Below are positions 44,677-56,473 of a stretch of 64,000 bases of DNA, in pieces. Position 1 is the first letter of the stretch, and each line of letters begins with the position of its first letter. The notes beneath the pieces are model-generated. The model was not told the origin of the DNA, did no database searches, and worked only from the letters and a program-made list of their open reading frames with translations. The DNA is taken from assembly GCA_016110215.1 (NCBI GenBank), contig JADWQD010000019.1:310001-374000 (forward strand). The letters are read 5' to 3'. A program made the translations under genes and the position numbers. This DNA is from Capronia americana (Eukaryota; Ascomycota; Eurotiomycetes; Chaetothyriales; Herpotrichiellaceae).

Positions 44677-45720
44677 TTAGAGATGCAGATGCAGTGCAGG
44701 CCATGCAGCGGAGATGAAGGATAGATGATTTCGGTTGGACGAGATTGAGAGAGAGAGAGAGAGAGAGAGGGATAGAGACTCTCGAAGATGAAAGACGGGG
44801 TTATCTCGAACGTCAAGCTTTGGGCACAGTGACGCCCTTGGGGAAGGAAAATAGTGACGAGGCCATGGACGCAAGCCAGCAACGAGCAATTGTGGAGGGG
44901 CACGGGGGGGGCCCTTAGAGGCCAATGATATCATAGGGGATCGCCGGCAACTTACAGGTGGGTTCGGCTGGGTTTCCAAGCCTAAAGATGCGGCTGCTGA
45001 TGAAGCGTTCGGGGCTCTGCGGGTTTCTGCCCTGCTCGCTCTTTGGCCGTCTCCCCGACTTCGAGCTTCATCTGCTGTCGCTGCCGAAGTTGTCGTCCAA
45101 AACATCGAGGTCGCTTGTTGCTGGTGCTGCTGATCGGCGCGGGCTATCTGCAGGGCTCTGCGAGCGCCAGATCTCGTTGTTTCACCTTGGCTCCCCCGCC
45201 ACTCAGGTGCCACGCAAGGCTGTGCCAGGGCATTCGCGTTTGCCATCTCGACAACCTGCATCCCTTCGTCGACGTCATCAGGCCTTCTCCTGACTGGCGT
45301 CCGCCGACGATCACTTCGCATCTGGTGGATTTGGTGCACGGTTTGTCCTGGCGCATGGGGACGGCCTACTGGGCTCCGTCGGTTCGACACGACGATCGCA
45401 TGCCGTTTGCTTGCGGCATTGGTACCGTTCAATCTCCCAAACGCTTTGGGAGAGCACCGGGCTTGATAGTCTCGGTAATGATGGTCGAGCTCCCAGTCAA
45501 GGTGGTCCAATTCCAAGGCATGATCCAGGTCATATTTTGCGCTCAGGAGGCGGTCGGGATGGTAGAGCTCGTCGTCGACAATAATGGGCTCGATGATTGC
45601 TGGTGCAGGTACGTCGTGATCCTCCACGCTCCAAGAGTCGAAGTATGACTCCCAGCTATCAGTTGGAGTGGCCGTCTTGGTTGACGATGCTATGGATGAG
45701 TTCCGCTGATGGTAGGCCAT
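44677..45720 (-). CDS. Hypothetical protein upstream of the Srk1-like kinase gene
   Basis: An uncertain gene of 347 residues from ATG 45720 (MAYHQRNSSIASSTKTATPT). The first ~95 residues look coding: DSWESYFDSWSVEDHDVPAP, a VDDELYHPDRLL motif and an acidic His/Asp-rich segment. Beyond about residue 255 the translation becomes low-complexity, including a Leu-Ser run from a GA/CT microsatellite, and there is a strong donor (GTAAGT) right after the codons for QPNPP at about 44955. The real gene may therefore end or splice there. It lies 275 bp upstream of the kinase gene on the same strand, so it could also be a long upstream open frame in the kinase transcript's leader. No domain is recognised. 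Confidence 0.4.
   Translation of the reverse strand: MAYHQRNSSIASSTKTATPTDSWESYFDSWSVEDHDVPAPAIIEPIIVDDELYHPDRLLSAKYDLDHALELDHLDWELDHHYRDYQARCSPKAFGRLNGTNAASKRHAIVVSNRRSPVGRPHAPGQTVHQIHQMRSDRRRTPVRRRPDDVDEGMQVVEMANANALAQPCVAPEWRGSQGETTRSGARRALQIARADQQHQQQATSMFWTTTSAATADEARSRGDGQRASRAETRRAPNASSAAASLGLETQPNPPVSCRRSPMISLASKGPPRAPPQLLVAGLRPWPRHYFPSPRASLCPKLDVRDNPVFHLRESLSLSLSLSLSISSNRNHLSFISAAWPALHLHL
44748..44769. repeat. GA microsatellite
   Basis: A near-uniform run of GA dinucleotides (CT on the minus strand), lying in the leader region upstream of the kinase gene. Confidence 0.95.
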
Positions 45721-48286
45721 GATTGGCACGTGTTGCTGACTGGGCAAGTATAGGTAGCCAAGAGCCTCGACACTATGGTGGTGTATTGCCCTCGGATTAA
45801 TGGACGCTTATCGTCGAGCGGTGCCTGTAGACGTAGAGATATTGTTCGGAAGAGGATACTCGTAGCAAGAACCATGAAGCAAGCGTGAAGTGTGCAAAAG
45901 ATTCCAGTCGCACAGGGATGGGGGTCTATCATTCTTTTGTGATCACCCGCCTGTTCCCGTCCGAGTATTCGGTCAGCCTCCATCATGCTGTCTGATGGTT
46001 CGATGTTCCGCAATCACCGATGGCCATCAGCTTACAATACCTGACCCTTCCCCCTCCCCCCACAGCCCTTCCAAGGCATGCTACCCGCTCAGACTATCTG
46101 TTCACGGAAATGGAAGTTAGCCCAGGATTGCAGAAACAGACCTCGCGTGATGGTGTAACCCCTGAGCGAGAGGCAGGTCATGCATGCTCGCTCAACCGGC
46201 TTCGGCATGCCAATGCAAGGGGAAGAGGGCTCGAATGAGCCCGCCCACACGAGGACCAACTTTTTGCCAGGCGCTAGCACCACCCAAGCTCTCCACTATT
46301 TGCTTCTCGTAAGGCTCAAACACGTCACCATCAGAGCTTTGTCGTGCCTGGCTCGCGGTGATTCGATCATCCCCCTGCGCTGGGCGCGGCTAGAGGACAA
46401 GGCCACAAGCCCTATCAGCCATATACGCACTATAACGCCCGGGGCCTCTCGATCTCCTTTGTTGGATCACCGATGCTTTCCAGCACCGAGCCGCGCAGTC
46501 TTGCTGAATTACTCGTACATTGACATCATGCGAAGAGATAACAAGGGTCTACACAAAGCGAGTCGCGTTCAACGCGTCGAAGGCCATCCTATCTGTTGGG
46601 AAAAGGGGGTCAGGAAGTAAACCTGCTCATAATCGCTTCCGCACTCCCATCGACACTACCTACTCTGGTATGGCTCGTGACTATTGGGGTCGGCAGAATA
46701 ATTTCGTTTTGGCGGTCTCATGACACCTTCAGATTTGCTCCTTGAAGCAGGCTAGAATCTACCGTATTGCTGGCCCTCGTACTCAATACACGTAGCAGAT
46801 CTTTGTCGCATGACTGATCCTCTACCTGTTTCCTGCGCTTGTGGCGGCGGTTCTTGCTCCAACCTCAACGTGGTTACACTGGCAACGGCGGCTTAGTCGA
46901 AATCCCGGAGATTTGACTGTCGTCGCGGACGTGCCCTTGCACTTGTTCGATCTGTAGGCTGCTTTCGGTTCTTACACTTTCGTACACGTGCTCCGTACCT
47001 TGCATAAGTGCGCTTCGGCATGCGCAACGGTTGGGACTAAGCGGAACAACAATCCGGAAATACGAGAACATCCCACACGAGTCCCTCGTAAACACACGGA
47101 CAGCGACCGGTCTCGACCTGCAACCCGGCTGTCAAATAGTTTCTTTGGGCTGGGTGGCGCTTGAGCGCAGACCTCATTTTCGTCAACTGGAATGCTTCCA
47201 GTCCTTCAGTCCTTTCACCATTTCGGGAAAGAAGATCTACATCGCGACACCGTGGGGAGTCTGAATGCTGCCGATCATGGTTTCCAGAATCCGTCAGAAG
47301 AACTTTCCTTCCCGTCAAAAGCTCAATTGCGACCGTTTTACAGCAGAAGACAGAACAATTGCAAGCATCGTTGTCGCTCTCTACACAGAAGAAGGCTAAA
47401 GGTGGGCTGGGCAGGCTGCAGTCGGCGCTTGCTGTGATAGATTCCTGAAATGTGTCGCTATGACACCTCCACCATGACCTTGAGGGAACATTCCCAGACC
47501 AGCTCATGATAGGGCCAAGGGAACCCGGAAGCTGTTCGTAAGCAAATGTTGCTCGTGAGCACAGGTACAGCCTCCCTTCGTCCTGTCGCCTGCTGTCGCG
47601 GGTCTCCCTCAGCAAGATTACGCAGACAATCGAAATGCGAACGGTGGTTCGTGCCCAGTGTAATACTCATCGAAGGTGGCATTGGCCATTTCCTGAGCCG
47701 CGCGCAGTCAGATCAAATACGAGCACATCGTACACTACTCGAAATCTCGAGTTTCATCTCCAGCACAGACAGCATAATCCACCTTCGTAAAAGTCATCTA
47801 GGGTGAGATAGCCGCGAGGATAACAGGTGCTCTACTCGTACGGAGCCATGATCCGGAAGGGGGCAGGGGAAAGGGGAATCGAATGGCAAATGATTTTGTG
47901 GTTTCGGTATTGATCTCCGGAAGGTCGCAGAGAAGGAATGCTTCGACAGCATCGGCCGAGACGGAGGTCTACTACTTGCTTCCATACGAAAGGTTTGAGA
48001 ATGAGCAGGGGGGTCGAGTTACTCTGCTTGAAGAGATTTGCCTCGCACAGGTTCAGTGCAAGAACCAACGTGTGACTCTGGTTAAACTTCTCCGAGCCAA
48101 TCCGAGCCAATGACTGAAGGCAGATCTATTGTTGCAAAGCTGTTCTGTGACTTTTCGGCACCTGTGCTATCCTATCTGTCCTCTCTTTCCAACAGGACCG
48201 TAGCCTTGCCCGAGCATGCATTTGCTGCAAGTCATCACCTGGCCATGTTGTCCGCAATATGCATATGTTTCCGGTAGCGTCGTCAC
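45721..48286. other. Gene-free region, no supported gene
   Basis: This 2.6-kb stretch lies between the hypothetical gene and the 3' end of the IQGAP gene. Open frames up to 192 codons (47037-47615 minus) lack domains, splice support and consistent frame. No repeat or RNA gene is recognised. Confidence 0.5.
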
Positions 48287-51200
48287 TCATTCATTATAAA
48301 ATTTCTTCATAATCAAATGCAGGAACAAGTTGACGTTAACCCTCAGCGCTCCTTCGAAAAACTCCATGAACTGCGTATTGTTGAACTGTGCCTGCAGCAG
48401 GTCGTCCAATGGAATCTGTGCATTCGCACCCGGGATCATCATGTTGCCTGAGCTGCCGTCGATGGTGAATACACCTACTGCGTTGGAGGAGATGGTGAGG
48501 TCCACGCGATCCCATTGTCGCTCATTATAACCGCGCCACTGGACCAGGACGCCCTTGTCGGCAAGGGTGCGGGCTGAGTACTTGAAGGAGCCGAATTTGA
48601 AAGAGCGACCGGAGCGTTGGAGTTCGCGTTCGTGTTCCCACTGCTTGCTAAAGGGCATGACAAAGCGCTTCTTGCCTTTCTTGTTTTGGAGAGTTACCAT
48701 GGCCTGCTCGATGTAGTCGTTGTAGGTCTTCAGTTGCTGCTCCAGGTACACCGCTTGCTCATTAAGCCGTTCCAATGTGGTCTTGACGTTCTCCAGTTCG
48801 CGTTGACGTTGAAGTCTGCGGCGGTGCTTTGTCCGGATGTCCACCGCAATTGCGTTGAGAAGGTCTTGGTATTGATTTGCCCTGGTCAAGCGACCGATGG
48901 ATTCGAGCTGCAGAATGTTTTCCAGGGCGATACGCTTGAGATCGGGATATGAGAGGGAGAGGATGTCGAGGTGGTTGCTAGCATCAGCATATGCACCACG
49001 TCGCCCGCTGCCAGATTGAAGCTCCTCAGTGACCAAGGCTTCCCACTTCTCTTCATCTTCTGGGTTGATGGGCTTCACTAGAATCTCGAGCAGGCTAGTA
49101 CCTGATTGGATTCGGATAATGTATAGAACACATCGCTTGGTCTCGGTCAATAAGGCCTTGACATCTGCATCAGGATCCTCTGAGTTCAGCAACTTGGGAT
49201 TCAAGGTGAGACTGATTTCACTGGAGCTGACTCCCCTAAGTTCACTTTCGTTGCTCTGGACGCTACCCAGTTCTCTCAAGATGTCACGGAGCACATCGTC
49301 TTGGCTCGGACAGATGGCGCTGATCTCTTGAGACAGCAATTTGTGGATGGAGAAGATATCGGCCATTTTGATGTACAGCGTTGGTTTCGTTTTGGCATAC
49401 AGGTCGTTGAATTCATCGATATCGTAGTGCTCCTCAGCTGGCGGGATGGAGATGACTGTACACTGTTAGTCAGGGGCTATTTCAATGGGTAGTATGGCGC
49501 TCACCATGACTCCAGATGACCGCAAACCGTTCAATTGACTCCCGTACGTAATTGTTGAGCGGCTGAAGGTAGACATTATCGCCTCCGAATTCGCGTCCCG
49601 TAGCAGCTTGGTTCAGGACCTTTGCGATCTCACCCAGATTGCGTTTCTGCTCTTGTGTCATCGCCCGATCAGCAACACCGAACTTCTCCGGTTCCAGAAG
49701 GGCTGGCTGAAGGTAGTGTCGCCATAGCCACTGGCCCACTAGCTGAAGAACGAAATCCGCTTCCTCTCCTGGGAATCGTGCCACGAGATGTTCATACGTC
49801 TGCTGGACGACAAATCGGACACCAAAAGGCATTCTGTGCAAGCAGTCCTCCAGGCAAAGGAAGAATTGATCGGTGATATCGCGAAGGTCCTGCATATGTG
49901 CGATGAACGTTGCTCTCGTCTCTGGATCTCGAATGGCTACTTCTCTGGGCACGTTAGGATCTCTCTGACTACGCCGGCCGGTCCGCAATTCTTCGTTGTT
50001 AATTGCCGATACGTAGATTTGAAGAGGGTCGCTCTCGAGATCAAGCGTCATATTGTCGATGATGTTCTCTTTGACAACTGGACCAAGGATATCTCTCAAG
50101 AATTTCCGGTCTCGGGGTGACTTGCTGTACGCCGCGAAGAGCTTGTTTGAGAAAGAATTTGTCCGGAGATAGTCCTGGAATGATATCGCGCAGTCAACCT
50201 CCTCCTTGATCGAACGTGCAATCAGCTTGACGAGGTAGTATTCTTCTCTTCGCTTTTGAGCATAGCCAAAAATCCCCATAACTAGATGCTTGATTCGATC
50301 GCATTCCTTCTCAGCCGTAGCTTGTTCCCGGATGCGCCTGAGCAGCCTGGAAAGGTACTGTGGCTGTGTCTGAAGCAAGAAGAAAAGCTCTTGGTAATGT
50401 TCCAGTTTCCGACGCGAGGTCTTGTTGAGCGCCTTCAGGTCGAATGGGTCCTTCGAAGCAATGTCAGAATTTGGCAGGAGAGTACCAACGTGGCCACCAA
50501 AGTGTCTCTGGTGCTTGACGACTTCATCCAGCGTGATCTTGTTCTTCACCAACAATGCGATCTTGATGTCTAGCTGGGTAATGTACTGGTCGGCAAGCTC
50601 GTTCTGTCGCACATGCTGCACCACGGTTTTTCGAAGCCGCTCAAATTCCACTTCCTCCTCGAAGTCAAAATCACTGTCGTTCAAGAGGTGGACGAACCCT
50701 TTCAAAGTCCCAACAGGCGGGTTCTTGCCTGCGGTCAGGCTCTTGTATGCCTTGCCCTGAATCTTGGCTCGTACCACACTCTGAATCTTGACGACCTTTT
50801 CCATGTTCTCCTTGTAGTGGCGCTGCTTCTCAGCGAAGTGAGCTCGAACTGCAGTTGCTCTCATGATTGCCTGCAGTTCGGTAATCGATTCCTCGTGTAC
50901 TTCTAATTCGCTCAACAAGTCACCGACACGGGCGCGGCAGAGCATGGCTCGCGACAGAGCTTGTAGTTGGATTACCCCCTCTTGAACGTCGTCAAGTTTG
51001 CCCAGTAGCTCTGCAGTCCGGATACGGAGGAGGGCACCTCTTCCCAGTGCTTGCAGTTGACTGATGCGTTGGATGTGTCTGTCCAGCAATTGTCGTTCCC
51101 TCCGCAGTTTATGTCTCAGAGTGTACCCGCGGATGACAGCTTGTAGAGGAATGGCGGAAGATGACTGTCGGAGCAGGGCAAGCCTGAGCGAGCTGTACCT

Positions 51201-53276
51201 TTCCCTCACGTTAGCTCCCCTTACAGCTGCTTGAAATTTGTCGACAGAGGACGAATGCGACCTCAGGGACTGTTTCAGCCGCCCAATTCCAGCACGCACT
51301 TGACCAGCTCGAGCAGCGGCTTGGAGGCTGATCCATTTTGGCGCAAATTTCCGAAGAGCGTCGTGCAGTCTGCCATGAGCGGCCCTGGCAACCAAAGCTC
51401 GCGCCGCAGCCTGGAGTTGAATAACGGACCGAGAATGTGATTCTAGAAGCGCATGATCATTTTGCAGCTGACATCGTGCCAGCATACCACGAATGTTGGC
51501 TTGAAGGGTGAGAACTTCTTTTTCCGCTGTCCTGGTCTCTTCGTACTGATCGAAAGCATCTCGCCTAGAGAGTGCTCCTCGGATGGCTGCTTGTAGGTTC
51601 CGAATGCCAGGGTCGTGTTTCCGGAATTGAGACTTCAAGGTGCGAGTTTCTGCGCGGACTCTGTCTGCCCTGAAGAGACTCTGGAGTTTGAGAACCTTAT
51701 CTTCTGTCGATTTCCATGTTTGCTTTGTTTTGAGTTCTCTCTGCCTCGCCAGAAACCCGCGAGTGGCAGCTTGGAGGCTTGTAGCAAAACGCTGCATATC
51801 AAGCCTGTATCCCGCAATCTGCCTTGACCAGTCACCACGGATATGAGATTGAAGATCGACAATAACGCCCTCAGCGTCCCAGAGCTGCTGCATGATGTCG
51901 CCCAGCCGCAACCGGACCAGGGCACCCCTGACTTGGTTTTGGAAGTCCACAATGACAACTTCTTGCTCATGCAGCTCTCGCTCTATCCGCTCATCCTCGG
52001 TCTCCACTGGTTCAGGCTCAGGTTCAGGCTCCGGCTCGCCGAAGCTTGCACCCATGCCTGAGAAACTTGGCATACTGACGCCAGCTTTGTCCAGTCCTCG
52101 CTGAGTCTGCTCTAGTTCATGATGCTCGAATTCGAGTTGGCCAACCAAATTTCCAATACGAAAGTCCACCATGCCCTTGCGATAGAGGAGCCATGACAGG
52201 GCATGAATGCAGTATATGACTTTGGGAATGTTCTTCTTCTCGTACAGGTCGATCAGCTCGAATCGGAAGAGATCAGGCAGACCCACATCTTCCAAAAAGC
52301 GGAAGAACAGGACGATGTTGTCGGAGTGCTTGAACTGGAGCTTTGGGTTGCGGAAGATTCTCAGCTTTTGATCGGGATGAAAGGCCTGAACAATCTCCGC
52401 CAAAGTTACGCCGTCACGAAGCGCCTCCTCCAGCTGCACGATAGGCGGGATTTGTTTGTCGATGATATCTTCGATCCACTCCTTCGCCTCGCCAATGTGG
52501 CAGAGATATTCGTACGCCTGTAAGAATTGTCGCTGTTTGTCCATCCAGTTTCTGTCACCCCAGCCATAGTTCTTAGTCGCTTGACGCCCACCGAATGAGA
52601 CCGAGTCCGTACGCTTCAGTTGTCTTCGATTGTGCAGCCCAACAACAGAATGACCAGGTCGGGACAATCCAAATTCTTCTGCCTCGCCATTTTGTGCGAA
52701 TCTAGATAGAGTTTTCAGATAGCCCGTAGAAGACTTTTGCAGGTCCTGGAGATCGGGAGCTTTAAATGTGTTGCTGTGCGGGCTCGTCATACTATGATGA
52801 AGGTGTGGTCTTGCTTTGTGAGAGTCCTGATGATGCTCAAGCAGGTGTTGCTTGTCAACGAACAAGTCTTCGGAATACGTCTGAGGGAAGTGGTCGATAG
52901 TTTGGGCTCGGGCATGGTAAGGACTGGAACGTCTTCCGCTAGACTTCGCGGTCGGTGAAGGAGCTTGAGGCAGGGGTCGCAGTGATTGACGGATATTGCG
53001 GTATACATGGTCGGGACTGTTCTCGATACTGCTGCTTCCAGCGTAAGCCTTCGTAGGTGTCATTTCCTCGATCGTGGTGTTGGAACGTTTATGCCCAGGA
53101 GAGCCTCTTGAGTAAATGCTGGAGTTGGTCGAGGTCACAGTGCTCGTTCGGCTCGGCAAAAAGGCGCTGGATGCAGCAGAATAGGCTGAAGAGGCAGTAG
53201 ATGCCACCGAGGTTTGTCGGTGAGGTAGGCTGTACTGGTTGTCCGTCTGTGCGCGGCGGAGAGCGTAGTGCGACAT
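48287..53276 (-). CDS. IQGAP-family scaffold protein (Rng2/Iqg1 orthologue)
   Basis: Exons 49505-53276 and 48287-49455 (49-nt intron GTGAGC...GTACAG, branch CTAAC) encode 1646 residues. The order is a Ser-rich disordered N-terminus; a calponin-homology domain at ~250-370 (AKEWIEDIIDKQIPPIVQLE, DGVTLAEIVQAF, LPDLFRFELIDLYEKKNIPK); an acidic EPEPEPEP hinge; a long series of IQ-like repeats at ~430-870 (units around LQAAARALVARA, LQAVIRGYTLR and LQALSRAMLCRA), which bind calmodulin or myosin light chains; a RasGAP-related domain at ~940-1260; and the RasGAP C-terminal domain at ~1450-1600. Fungal IQGAPs organise the actomyosin ring at septation. IQGAP GAP-related domains bind Rho-family GTPases and are not expected to be active RasGAPs. 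It is divergent from the IMP dehydrogenase gene. Confidence 0.95.
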
Positions 53277-53906
53277 CCCGGGGAGATGCTAGAGGCTAGG
53301 TGTTCGTGTGAAGAAGTCGAGTGAGATCGTAGTCGAGGCTTACGGCGCATCCTCAATTGCTTGTGCTCGGTATCATCCAGGTCGTCAATGCGGCCGCATC
53401 AGCTTGTTGCACATGCGGGTCGAGCCAACAGAAAGAAAGAGTTCAAAAATGCTCTGGTTCTCCAAGGGTTGAGCAGAGCGGTCAAAGTGCCTTTCTAGGT
53501 ATCCGCTGAGTTGAAAAAGTAGATATCATCTGTGAAGTCTTCACTCGCGGAAAACTTGGAGTTGACGATGAAGTTGTCCGCATCGGGCAAAACGAAAACA
53601 ATGGATTCTTAGCCCCACCTTGATCGTGTCACAGCGACTCATGGTGCTAAGTACCAAGTACGGCGGAGCAATGCGGCAATCAAGCGTCAGCTAATCAGTG
53701 TGCTGATTGGCAAGAGCCGCCCACCAATGACAAAAGATGTGAGCCGGAGCTTGGCAAACCGCCAGGACCCACTTTCTCTCCGCCTTTTCTTTGTGAATTC
53801 TCGCGGCACAAGGAATTTTTCCCCTTTCCTTTGGAAAGGCCCGCGCTGACCCCCAGCAGACGTTTTTCTGAGTCTGCTGAAAACCTTACTTGTCCAAATC
53901 CTCAAG
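53277..53906. promoter_or_regulatory. Divergent promoter of IQGAP and IMP dehydrogenase genes
   Basis: A 630-bp gap between two gene starts. An inverted pair of CCAAT boxes lies at 53706-53710 (ATTGG) and 53724-53728 (CCAAT), about 180-200 bp before the IMP dehydrogenase start, where a fungal HAP complex site would be expected. A pyrimidine-rich tract at about 53765-53830 follows. No TATA box is assigned. Confidence 0.5.
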
Positions 53907-55798
53907 ATGCCTATTGCCAATGGAGATATTGCCAACGGCAGCTCTATCAGCCGCAAGGTTGAGGTGCTGGACTACCGCAAGGCACTGCACGTCCTCGAGT
54001 CCTACGAGTCTCGCGATGGCCTTGACATCACAAGCCTTGTCAACTCGAAGGAGAACGGGGCATTGACATACAACGACTTCCTTGTTTTGCCTGGCTATAT
54101 CGGTACTTGAGATCCATCATGCCCGTCGCGAAGTCGCGTGTCTAACCCACATGCACAGGCTTCGCCGCGTCCGAAGTCGCTCTCGATTCTCCAGTAACGA
54201 AGCGAATCTCCCTCAAGACGCCCCTCCTTTCATCACCCATGGATACCGTCACGGAAGAGTCCATGGCCATCCACATGGCTCTGCTGGGTGGTCTGGGCGT
54301 CATCCACCACAACTGCTCGGCTGATGAACAAGCCGATATGGTCAGAAAAGTCAAGAGATATGAAAACGGCTTTATTTCAGACCCCATCGTCCTGTCTCCC
54401 AAGACTACTGTAGGTGAAGCCAAAGAGCTCAAAGAGAAGTGGGGTTTTGGTGGTTTTCCTGTCACAGGTACGTGAACAATCCCGCCGCCGTGTCTCTCTT
54501 TTAAATGATGTCCAAACACATTTACCCTTTTAAACTTTCGTTCATCCGCAGCATGAACTTGCAATGGGGACATATGGAGATTTCTGTCTGAAAACCCTCG
54601 CAATTCGCTATTTCTAGCCGTCACTGCGCCAAATTGTGCAGCAGCTGACAAACTTGCAGAGAGCGGTCAGCTTCACTCGAAGCTGATTGGTATCATCACC
54701 ACCAGAGACATACAGTTCCACCCAAATTCAGAGGACTTGGTTACCGAGGTCATGTCGAAAGACTTGATCACGGCCCCATCTGGCACTACCCTCGCAGAGG
54801 CTAACGACGTGCTCCGAAAGTCCCGAAAGGGCAAATTGCCCATCGTCGACTCGGCGGGCAACCTGGTTTCTCTTCTCTCACGCTCCGATCTCCTCAAGAA
54901 CCTCAACTTCCCCCTTGCTTCTAAATTGCCACACTCCAAACAGCTTATTGCAGCTGCCGCGATTGGTACCAGACCGGATGACAGGAATCGACTGCAGAAG
55001 CTGGTCGATGCCGGCTTGGACATTGTAATTCTGGACAGCAGCCAAGGCAACAGCATGTACCAGATCGACATGGTCAAATACATCAAGGAGAAGTACCCGC
55101 AACTCGACGTCATCGCTGGAAATGTGGTGACTCGGGAACAAGCTGCGAACCTGATTGCTGCTGGCGCTGACGGCCTGAGAATTGGCATGGGTAGCGGCAG
55201 TGCTTGCATCACACAAGAGGTCATGGCTGTAGGTCGTCCCCAGGCCACTGCTGTGCATGCTGTGGCATCATTTGCTGCAAGGTTCGGCGTCCCCTGCATC
55301 GCCGACGGGGGTATCCAGAACGTTGGGCACATCGTTAAGGGCATTGCAATGGGTGCCTCCACGGTCATGATGGGTGGTCTCCTAGCCGGTACCACTGAGT
55401 CGCCAGGCCAATCATACATCAACCGCGAAGGTAAGCTTGTCAAGGCTTATCGTGGCATGGGCAGCATCGACGCAATGGAGGACAAGAAAGCCGGTGGTGG
55501 AGTCAAGAACTCCAAGGCCAACGCAGGAACAGCACGTTACTTCTCGGAAGGTGACCGACTGCTGGTCGCTCAGGGTGTTTCTGGGTCGGTCCTGGATCGC
55601 GGTTCTGTCACCAAATTCGTACCTTACCTGTTGGCCGGTCTCCAGCATTCTATGCAAGACATCGGCGTCAAGAGCCTGGTTGAGTTTCGAGACGAGGTAA
55701 ACAGCGGCAAAGTGCGATTTGAATTGCGGACTGTCAGTGCTCAAGCAGAGGGTAACGTCCATGGACTGGACAGCTTCGAGAAGAAGCTCTACTCTTGA
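53907..55798 (+). CDS. Inosine-5'-monophosphate dehydrogenase
   Basis: Three exons, 53907-54102, 54159-54467 and 54660-55798, give 547 residues, close to the usual fungal length. The enzyme oxidises IMP to XMP with NAD, the committed step of GMP synthesis. Landmarks are NDFLVLPGYIG before the first intron, SSPMDTVTEESMAIHMALLG, two CBS domains in the region 125-245 (FPVTG and GTTLAEANDVLRKSRKGKLP), GLDIVILDSSQGNS, DVIAGNVVT, the catalytic-Cys loop GSGSACITQEV (Cys at about residue 351), DGGIQNVGHI, and the flap with YRGMGSIDAM. The C-terminus FEKKLYS is typical. The loop residue before the Cys is Ala where animal enzymes have Ile. The gene stands alone, with no biosynthetic cluster beside it, so it looks like the housekeeping copy. 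Confidence 0.97.
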
Positions 55799-56473
55799 GC
55801 AGAGACATGCGTAATTCTGAAGTGTCAGGTCAGCACCGGCATGGGCGTTTCGATGGCGGCAGGGCGTCGAAGACAGCGGGAGTTTCGATACCAGTGGTTA
55901 AGATGGCGTACGAATTGGATGATTGTCTCCGAACACAATGTTACGATACTCTGTGCATAGAATCAAACATACTCTCACGATGCTCATCAATCGGAGGGAA
56001 CTAAACTGTCCGCGATGCAAAGAATGGACCTCGGCCCGCTCGCGTCTCCCCACGCCGTGTGGAGAATCTGCTCCTCGACCAACATCTTACAGCCGAACGA
56101 GCGAATGCTGCTCCATCACTCTCTGTCTTACCACCAGTCGCTCTCTTTGTTCAGCCTCGGTCACTCTGACTGTTTCCCGTCTGGGAGTATCTCGATGCGC
56201 ATATTGTCCTCCATATCCCCATATAGGTCATCTCCCGCCTCGGTCTCAACTTTCTCTCCTTACCTTGTCGCAGTAAGAGGCTTAAGTTCGATCGCCCACG
56301 TCTCGATAACAGGTTCATGTACACAGAAACAAGACTATAGACCATCCTCATCAACTAGACGATTCAGCCAGCTGCTCTGGTCCAGACAAGGATCTTTGCC
56401 TAGATCCCCTACGCGGCTCCACGCCCGCACACACCTGACACTCTTTAGTCCCGCCAGGCCTACAATCCTCGCC
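55799..56473. other. Intergenic region, no supported gene
   Basis: A 675-bp gap between two plus-strand genes. The frame of the next gene stays open through most of it from 56015, but the protein start is best placed at ATG 56474. The rest is likely 3' flank and promoter. Confidence 0.55.

Noticed and set aside
47037..47615. 192-codon minus-strand frame
   Set aside because: No domain, Cys-rich random composition, overlapping frames equally good.
54673..55443. 256-codon minus-strand frame
   Set aside because: Antisense to the IMP dehydrogenase exon; open only because of codon bias of the real gene.
53907..55798. IMP dehydrogenase as a self-resistance copy for a mycophenolic-acid-like cluster
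   Set aside because: No biosynthetic genes nearby and the catalytic loop looks like the ordinary fungal enzyme.
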